Source of the DNA: Azoarcus sp.
GTDB lineage: Bacteria > Pseudomonadota > Gammaproteobacteria > Burkholderiales > Rhodocyclaceae
DNA: 5,591 bases
Assembly: GCA_023230755.1 (NCBI GenBank)
Contig: JALNWS010000237.1
Span: 1-5,591, forward strand
Reading direction: 5' to 3'
Every line of letters starts with the position of its first letter. Position 1 is the first letter of the stretch. Positions 1 to 5,591 of the stretch are shown one piece after another. The translations under genes were made by a program, and so were the position numbers. The notes under the pieces are model-generated. The model was not told the DNA's origin, ran no database searches, and was given only the letters and a program-made list of their open reading frames with translations.

Positions 1-424
1 CCGGGTCCTGCTCGTCGCCGTGGTAGCCCGGGGTCAGCGGCACGCCGGCTGCGCCCATGATCTTCTTGGCTTCGGACTTCGAACCCATGGCATGGATTGC
101 CTCGACCGGCGGCCCGATGAAGACGATGCCGGCCTCGTCACAGGCGTGGCAGAAGGCCTCGTTCTCGGACAGGAAGCCATAGCCGGGGTGGATGGCCTGA
201 GCACCGGTCTGCTTCGCAGCAGCGATGATCTTGTCGATTACCAGATAGCTTTCCTTGACTGCCGGCGGGCCGATCAGCACCGCCTCGTCAGCCATGCGCA
301 CATGACGGGCGTTGGCGTCGGCCTCGGAATACACGGCCACCGTCTTGATGCCCATGCGACGTGCGGTCTTGATCACGCGGCAAGCAATCTCTCCGCGGTT
401 TGCGATCAGAATCTTTTCAAACAT
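1..424 (-). CDS. liuD: 3-methylcrotonyl-CoA carboxylase alpha (biotin) subunit, N-terminal part
   Basis: Biotin carboxylase/biotin carrier subunit of 3-methylcrotonyl-CoA carboxylase. It carboxylates its own biotin with ATP and bicarbonate and passes the carboxyl group to the LiuB subunit, in cytosolic leucine catabolism. Only the first 141 residues are present; the gene runs off the left edge, so the rest of the ATP-grasp domain and the biotinyl domain are not seen. The visible part starts MFEKILIANRGEIACRV, the classic biotin carboxylase N-terminus. It continues with IHPGYGFLSEN (about residues 78-88), FIGP (102-105), MGSKSEAK (113-120) and GVPLTPGYHG (127-136), which leads into the ATP-grasp domain. 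The ATG at 424 is preceded by GGGAG with 7 nt spacing and lies 12 nt after the liuC stop. The N-terminus alone cannot separate methylcrotonyl- from acetyl-, propionyl- or geranyl-CoA carboxylases. The assignment rests on its position directly behind liuABC. Confidence 0.9.
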   Translation of the reverse strand, partial: MFEKILIANRGEIACRVIKTARRMGIKTVAVYSEADANARHVRMADEAVLIGPPAVKESYLVIDKIIAAAKQTGAQAIHPGYGFLSENEAFCHACDEAGIVFIGPPVEAIHAMGSKSEAKKIMGAAGVPLTPGYHGDEQDP

Positions 425-436
425 GGTCTCGCTCCC

Positions 437-1225
437 TTATGCCTTCGGTACCCAGCTCGCCAGACGCTTGGAAAGGAAGGCATCAAGCCCTTCCTTTGCC
501 TCGGGCGTGGCACGCAGGCTGGAGATGCGACGGGCGGTGTCTTCCACCACCTCGTCACTGACGGGCCGGTTGGCCACTGCACGGATCAGGTCTTTTGCCG
601 CTGCCTGGGCCTTGGGGCCGCCTTGCAGCAGCGCGGCGACAATCTCGCCCACCTTGGCATCGAGTTCATCGCTGCCAACCACTTCGTGGGCCAGACCCAG
701 CTCGCCAGCACGCCCGGCGCTGATGCGCTCGGCGGTCTGGAAGTAGCGGTAGGACTGACGCTCGCCGATGGCGCGAATCACGTAAGGGCTGATCGCCGAC
801 GGAATGATCCCGAACTTGACCTCGGAGGTGGCGAACACCGCCCTTTCCGCCGCCACGCAGATGTCGCAGGCGGATGCCAGGCCCATGCCGCCGCCCAGCG
901 CCGCGCCATGCACGCGGGCGATGGTCGGCTTGTTCATTTCCGCCAGCGTACGCAGCATGCCGGCCAGACGACGTCCGTCGGCGAGGTTCTCCTCCACGCT
1001 GGCGTTGGCCGCGGCCTTCATCCAGTTGAGATCCGCACCGGCAGAAAAGCTCTTGCCGCGGCCGCCCAGCACCACCACACGCACGCTGTCGTCAGCGTCG
1101 AGCTGGCGGCAGGCGGCGGTGATGTCGGCGATCAGCTGCGCGTTGAAGGCGTTGTGCACATCGGGGCGGTTCATCCACACCGTCGCCACGCCGTTGTTCA
1201 ATTCAATTTCAAGTGTTTCGTACAT
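437..1225 (-). CDS. liuC: 3-methylglutaconyl-CoA hydratase (enoyl-CoA hydratase/crotonase family)
   Basis: Crotonase-superfamily protein of 262 residues, the usual family length. From its place in the operon it should hydrate 3-methylglutaconyl-CoA to HMG-CoA in leucine breakdown. Visible signatures are NRPDVHNAFN (19-28), the oxyanion-hole segment SFSAGADLNWMK (59-70), GAALGGGMGLASACDI (107-122), SEVKFGIIPSAISPYV (134-149) and the C-terminal EAKEGLDAFLSKR (242-254). Of the two glutamates that act in rat mitochondrial crotonase (Glu144 and Glu164), the second is kept as Glu135. The first position is Gly115 (GGGMG instead of GGGCE). As I recall, the GGGxGL form is common in bacterial LiuC-type proteins, so this is probably not a defect. 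The frame stays open ten codons further upstream to an ATG at 1255. I chose the ATG at 1225 because GAGGAG precedes it by 5 nt and because MYETLEIE aligns with the family start. A general enoyl-CoA hydratase role cannot be excluded. Confidence 0.9.
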   Translation of the reverse strand: MYETLEIELNNGVATVWMNRPDVHNAFNAQLIADITAACRQLDADDSVRVVVLGGRGKSFSAGADLNWMKAAANASVEENLADGRRLAGMLRTLAEMNKPTIARVHGAALGGGMGLASACDICVAAERAVFATSEVKFGIIPSAISPYVIRAIGERQSYRYFQTAERISAGRAGELGLAHEVVGSDELDAKVGEIVAALLQGGPKAQAAAKDLIRAVANRPVSDEVVEDTARRISSLRATPEAKEGLDAFLSKRLASWVPKA

Positions 1226-1230
1226 CGTGT

Positions 1231-1236
1231 CTCCTC
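1231..1236 (-). promoter_or_regulatory. Ribosome binding site fixing the liuC start
   Basis: On the minus strand GAGGAG lies 5 nt before the ATG at 1225. No comparable site precedes the alternative in-frame ATG at 1255, so this decides the start in favour of the 262-residue product. Confidence 0.75.
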
Positions 1237-1273
1237 GCCTCGGGGGGCGCTGCAATCGGTATCCGCAGCCGGA

Positions 1274-2881
<1,608 letters not shown>

Positions 2882-2893
2882 GTCGCCCCCTGC

Positions 2894-4075
2894 TTACGCG
2901 GTTTCGCTGAACAGTTCGCGACCGATCAGCATGCGGCGGATCTCGCTCGTGCCGGCACCGATCTCGTACAGCTTGGCGTCGCGCCACAGACGGCCGACGG
3001 GATATTCGTTGGTGTAACCCACACCCCCCAGGGTCTGGATCGCCTCGCCCGCCATCCAGGTCGCCTTCTCGGCGGTGTAGAGGATCACGCCAGCGGCGTC
3101 CTTGCGCAGGGTGCGTGCATGGTCGGTGCGGTCGCAGGCCTGGCCCACGGCATAGGCGTAGGCACGGCAGGCACTCCAGGTGGAGTAGAGATCGGCGACC
3201 TTGCCCTGCATGAGCTGGAATTCGCCGATCGGAGTGTCGAACTGCTTGCGCTCGTGCAGATAGGGCACGACCGCATCCATGCACGCCGCCATGATGCCGA
3301 GCGGGCCGCCCGACAGCACGGCGCGCTCGTAGTCGAGGCCGGACATCAGCACGTTGACGCCGCGGCCGATGTTGGCCTCTCCGCCGAGCACGTTCTCCAG
3401 CGGAACTTCGACATCGTCGAAGAACAGCGGGAAGGTGTTGGAACCACGCATGCCGAGCTTGTCGAGGTGGGTGCCGTGGGAAAAGCCCTTCATGCCCTTC
3501 TCGATGATGAAGGCGGTGATGCCCTTGGGGCCGGCGTTGATGTCGGTCTTGGCATATACCACCAGGGTGTCGGCATCGCCGCCATTGGTGATCCACATCT
3601 TGCTGCCGTTGAGCACGAAATGATCGCCCTTGCGATCGGCGCGCAGCTTCATGCTCACGACGTCGGAGCCGGCATTGGGCTCGGACATCGCCAGCGCGCC
3701 AACGTGATCGCCCGAGATCAGCTTGGGCAGGTACTTCTGCCGCTGCGCCTCGGTGCCGTTGCGGCGAATCTGGTTGATGCACAGATTGGAGTGCGCACCG
3801 TAGGACAGGCCCACCGAAGCCGATGCGCGGGAGATTTCCTCCATGGCAATGATGTGCGCCAGATAGCCCATGTCGGTGCCGCCGTACTCCTCGCTGACCG
3901 TCATGCCATGCACGCCGAGGTCGCCGAGTTTCTTCCACAGATCGGCAGGAAACTCGTTCACACGGTCGATCTCGGCCGCACGCGGTGCAATCTCGGCTGC
4001 ACAGAAATCGCGCAAGGTGTCGCGCAGCGCTTCGATGGTTTCGCCGAGGTTGAAGTCGAGGCTCGGAATATGCAT
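2894..4075 (-). CDS. liuA: Isovaleryl-CoA dehydrogenase
   Basis: FAD-dependent acyl-CoA dehydrogenase of 393 residues, first gene of the operon. It oxidises isovaleryl-CoA to 3-methylcrotonyl-CoA and passes electrons to electron-transfer flavoprotein. Visible features are VSEEYGGTDMGYL (60-72), the flavin/substrate segment LAMSEPNAGSD (128-138), KMWITNGGDAD (159-169), LDKLGMRGSNT (204-214), SGLDYERAVLSGGPLG (245-260), and YEIGAGTSEIRRMLIGR (370-386). Two points give the substrate type. Glu250 in LDYER sits at the place of the catalytic base of isovaleryl-CoA dehydrogenase (human Glu254). The position that carries the catalytic Glu in medium-chain dehydrogenases (YxIYEGT) is Ala374 here (YEIGAGT). 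The frame stays open for 43 more codons upstream, but that extension is Arg/Ser-rich and unlike the family. The ATG at 4075 has AAGGAG 7 nt upstream. Confidence 0.96.
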   Translation of the reverse strand: MHIPSLDFNLGETIEALRDTLRDFCAAEIAPRAAEIDRVNEFPADLWKKLGDLGVHGMTVSEEYGGTDMGYLAHIIAMEEISRASASVGLSYGAHSNLCINQIRRNGTEAQRQKYLPKLISGDHVGALAMSEPNAGSDVVSMKLRADRKGDHFVLNGSKMWITNGGDADTLVVYAKTDINAGPKGITAFIIEKGMKGFSHGTHLDKLGMRGSNTFPLFFDDVEVPLENVLGGEANIGRGVNVLMSGLDYERAVLSGGPLGIMAACMDAVVPYLHERKQFDTPIGEFQLMQGKVADLYSTWSACRAYAYAVGQACDRTDHARTLRKDAAGVILYTAEKATWMAGEAIQTLGGVGYTNEYPVGRLWRDAKLYEIGAGTSEIRRMLIGRELFSETA

Positions 4076-4082
4076 GGTTTGT

Positions 4083-4088
4083 CTCCTT
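4083..4088 (-). promoter_or_regulatory. Ribosome binding site fixing the liuA start
   Basis: AAGGAG on the minus strand lies 7 nt before the ATG at 4075. It is the strongest Shine-Dalgarno sequence in the operon. It rules out the longer reading that would extend 43 codons into the promoter region. Confidence 0.8.
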
Positions 4089-4156
4089 CTCCGTTTATTC
4101 GCAGTCTGGTGGCAGCCCGCGCCCGACGATGATCGGCGCCTCTGCGTGGTGATGAG

Positions 4157-4186
4157 ATAAGAGTAGACCGAAGCGCTGCGCGACAA
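4157..4186 (-). promoter_or_regulatory. Candidate liuA promoter
   Basis: On the minus strand TTGTCG (4186-4181) and TCTTAT (4162-4157) are spaced by 18 nt, and each matches the sigma-70 hexamers at 4 of 6 positions. This would start transcription near 4150 and give a leader of about 75 nt. The weak -10 and long spacer fit a promoter that needs an activator. The call is by eye and tentative. Confidence 0.3.
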
Positions 4187-4213
4187 CTGCCATCGAGGTT
4201 GCAAATCCTGCCA
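4180..4213 (-). promoter_or_regulatory. Candidate AraC-type operator: two direct half-sites 21 bp apart
   Basis: On the minus strand TGGCAG occurs at 4213-4208 and again at 4192-4187. The start-to-start distance is exactly 21 bp, two helical turns, and the orientation is the same. Downstream matches extend the shared pattern to TGGCAGnnnTnGC (9 of 13 positions). The proximal copy touches the candidate liuA -35 at 4186. The distal copy lies between the candidate -35 and -10 of the regulator. AraC-family activators classically bind direct repeats with this spacing next to the -35. The motif is short, so chance remains possible. Confidence 0.35.
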
Positions 4214-4226
4214 ATCGGAATACGAT
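4199..4226 (+). promoter_or_regulatory. Candidate promoter of the AraC-family regulator
   Basis: TTGCAA (4199-4204) and TACGAT (4221-4226) are separated by 16 nt, each 4 of 6 against sigma-70 consensus. The predicted start point would fall near 4233, almost on the ATG at 4235, implying a leaderless or near-leaderless transcript. That fits the lack of a good ribosome binding site, but the promoter may equally lie further upstream. Confidence 0.22.
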
Positions 4227-4227
4227 T
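4213..4227. repeat. Short perfect inverted repeat upstream of the regulator
   Basis: AATCG-GAATA-CGATT: 5-bp arms with a 5-bp spacer, ending 8 nt before the regulator ATG and covering its candidate -10. It could be a dimer operator for autoregulation or for a second regulator. At this size it could also be chance. Confidence 0.3.
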
Positions 4228-4234
4228 TTGTGTC

Positions 4235-5278
4235 ATGAAGATCATTACGCCATCATCTGCCGAGCTGACGCTTGGGCGCGCAGCAACGCCGATTGCTTTC
4301 ATCCGTGCGATCGTGCTCGGGTATCGCGCGCGGGGGATGGATCCGGCCATGGCCTTGCAGCAGGCACAGATTCCGCCAACGGCCCTCGACAACCCGCAGG
4401 CGCGTGTCACCGCAGCACAGATGGAAGTGATGTCCGGCATCGCCATGCAGGAACTCGACGACGAAGCCTTGGGCTGGTTTTCGCGCCGTCTGCCGTGGGG
4501 CAGCTACGGCATGCTGTGCCGCGCCTCGCTGACTTCACCGACGCTGGAGGTGGCGCTCAAGCGCTGGTGCCGCCACCACCGCCTGCTCACCGACGAACTC
4601 ACGCTCGACTTCAGCCAGCAGCGCAACATGGCCACGATCCGCATTGCCGAGGCGCGGGATTTCGGCGACATGCGCGAGTTCTGCCTGGTGACCATCCTGC
4701 GTTATCTGCTTGGCTACACCAGCTGGCTGGTCGACTCGCGCATTGCCCTCAGCGAAACCAGCCTGCCCTTCCCCGCCCCGCCTCACGTCGACGCTTACCC
4801 TTACCTGTTTCCCGGCCCGCTGCGTTTCGACGCCGACGCCGCCGGCTTCAGCTTCGACGCCCGTTACCTGGCACTGCCGCTGCGTCGCGACGAGCGCGCC
4901 CTGCAGACCATGCTGCAACGCGCGCTGCCGCTCACCGTGCTGCAATACCGTCGCGACCGCCTGCTGGTGCACAGCGTCAGCCATATCCTGCACGCCAACC
5001 CTGCCAGCGCAAACACGGCCGAAGATGTGGCGGCGCAACTCAACCTGTCGGTCCGGACCCTGCACCGGCAACTGAAGGAAGAAGGCATCTCGCTGCAACG
5101 CCTGAAGAACGAGATCCGCCGCGAACGCGCGATCAAGCTGTTGCTGCAGACAGGCAAGCCGGTAAAACAGGTGGCCGCCGCAGTGGGCTTCGACAGTGAG
5201 AAGAGCTTCTCGCGGGCCTTCCGCGAATGGACGGGCGTGGCGCCGGGCCAGTTCAGGGACGGCGCCATCGGCGCCTGA
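4235..5278 (+). CDS. AraC-family transcriptional regulator, probably of the liu operon
   Basis: DNA-binding regulator of 347 residues, divergent from liuA. Residues about 20-210 resemble the 'arabinose-binding' N-terminal domain of AraC regulators (PF12625 type; OruR/VirS-like architecture). The C-terminal 100 residues hold two helix-turn-helix units: AEDVAAQLNLSVRTLHRQLK (262-281) and VKQVAAAVGFDSEKSFSRAF (310-329). The latter is followed by the family signature REWTGVAPGQFR (330-341). The N-terminal domain probably senses a small ligand; an isovalerate- or leucine-derived metabolite is a guess from context. I start it at the ATG at 4235. The frame is open to a TTG at 4199, but neither start has a good Shine-Dalgarno (GGAA lies 14 nt before the ATG). 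Regulation of liu is inferred only from the divergent arrangement. Described liu regulators in Proteobacteria are LiuR (MerR) and LiuQ (TetR), so no gene symbol is given. Confidence 0.92.
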   Translation: MKIITPSSAELTLGRAATPIAFIRAIVLGYRARGMDPAMALQQAQIPPTALDNPQARVTAAQMEVMSGIAMQELDDEALGWFSRRLPWGSYGMLCRASLTSPTLEVALKRWCRHHRLLTDELTLDFSQQRNMATIRIAEARDFGDMREFCLVTILRYLLGYTSWLVDSRIALSETSLPFPAPPHVDAYPYLFPGPLRFDADAAGFSFDARYLALPLRRDERALQTMLQRALPLTVLQYRRDRLLVHSVSHILHANPASANTAEDVAAQLNLSVRTLHRQLKEEGISLQRLKNEIRRERAIKLLLQTGKPVKQVAAAVGFDSEKSFSRAFREWTGVAPGQFRDGAIGA

Positions 5279-5283
5279 GCGCC
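5261..5283 (+). terminator. GC-rich hairpins at the convergent gene ends
   Basis: GGCGCC-ATC-GGCGCC (5261-5275) and the alternative GGCGC-CTGA-GCGCC (5270-5283) overlap the regulator's stop codon. A further GGCT-gcgtc-AGCC lies at 5291-5303. None is followed by a T-run, so a classical intrinsic terminator is not shown. They might slow polymerase from both sides or simply reflect high GC. Confidence 0.2.
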
Positions 5284-5297
5284 TGCGCCGGGCTGCG

Positions 5298-5591
5298 TCA
5301 GCCTGCGTCCATCTCGGCAATCGGTGCAGTCGCGAATGACACCCCCAGTCCAAGCAAGACCGCTTTGCCGCGGATGGTGAGGTCGGTCACGAAACGGAAC
5401 TGCTGGCGCGCATCGACCGGATAGGCCTTGAGGCGATACCACGTTCCCCAGGGTTTCTCATGAACGACCACCATGACGGGCTGGCCGAAATGCAGATAGG
5501 CGCTCGATAGCGCGACGTCCGACAGGGCCTCCTGTACCAGGGCCGCATCGTGCTCGGGGTGCAGGTAGAAGTCGGCGATGCACTGCAGCCG
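5298..5591 (-). CDS. C-terminal part of a probable MscS-type mechanosensitive channel protein
   Basis: An open frame enters from the right edge and ends with TGA at 5300-5298, giving 97 residues with no start in view. The visible part holds IADFYLHPEHDAALVQEAL (5-23), then SSAYLHFGQPVMVVVHEKPW (29-48), TWYRLKAYPVDARQQFRF (50-67) and LTIRGKAVLLGLGV (71-84). The periodic fold (a short helix, a 'SxYL...PVMVVV' strand, a 'YRLKAYPVD' strand and a final helix) resembles the cytoplasmic C-terminal domain of MscS-family channels. This matches my memory of such proteins in betaproteobacteria, not an alignment. No membrane segment lies in the part seen. The stop is 19 nt from the end of the convergent regulator gene. 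There is no obvious link to leucine breakdown, and the gene marks the edge of the liu locus. Confidence 0.6.
   Translation of the reverse strand, partial: RLQCIADFYLHPEHDAALVQEALSDVALSSAYLHFGQPVMVVVHEKPWGTWYRLKAYPVDARQQFRFVTDLTIRGKAVLLGLGVSFATAPIAEMDAG

Noticed and set aside
4173..4181. GCGC-T-GCGC inverted repeat in the liuA promoter spacer as an operator
   Set aside because: Four-base GC arms are common by chance at this base composition, and no other evidence supports it.
4076..4204. N-terminal extension of LiuA by 43 residues (targeting or extra domain)
   Set aside because: Arg/Ser-rich, not family-like, overlaps the promoter region, and the strong AAGGAG points to the ATG at 4075.
4535..5353. 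A 272-codon minus-strand frame antisense to the AraC-type regulator
   Set aside because: The plus frame contains both helix-turn-helix units and the AraC signature. The antisense frame has no recognisable features.

Overview
The window is a compact, high-GC, fully coding stretch. It holds a catabolic operon on the minus strand, a divergent regulator on the plus strand, and the end of an unrelated gene. Gene content, codon usage and protein character suggest a betaproteobacterium, perhaps of the Rhodocyclales (Thauera/Azoarcus/Zoogloea type). The taxonomic call is an inference from general appearance, not from a marker gene.

Layout: positions 1-4075 on the minus strand carry the leucine/isovalerate utilisation (liu) operon in the order liuA-liuB-liuC-liuD (transcribed from 4075 down to 1). 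liuA encodes isovaleryl-CoA dehydrogenase, liuB the carboxyltransferase (beta) subunit of 3-methylcrotonyl-CoA carboxylase, and liuC a crotonase-fold 3-methylglutaconyl-CoA hydratase. liuD encodes the biotin-carrying (alpha) subunit of the same carboxylase, and only its first 141 residues are in the window. Spacers are 12, 48 and 12 nt, so one transcript is likely. Together the products take isovaleryl-CoA to 3-methylcrotonyl-CoA, then 3-methylglutaconyl-CoA, then HMG-CoA. The HMG-CoA lyase step (liuE) is not visible and may lie beyond position 1.

Positions 4076-4234 form a divergent promoter region. It contains a TGGCAG half-site repeated with exactly 21-bp periodicity next to a plausible liuA -35 element, and a short inverted repeat over a possible regulator -10. 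From 4235 to 5278 (plus) there is an AraC-family regulator with an 'arabinose-binding-like' N-terminal domain. This is notable because the described proteobacterial liu regulators are LiuR (MerR family) and LiuQ (TetR family). A short GC-rich gap with small hairpins follows. A convergent minus-strand gene then runs off the right edge; its C-terminus looks like that of an MscS-type mechanosensitive channel.

I found no mobile element, CRISPR array, RNA gene or evidently new multi-gene system. The most interesting material is the AraC-type control of a liu operon, its candidate operator, and the crotonase active-site substitution in LiuC.
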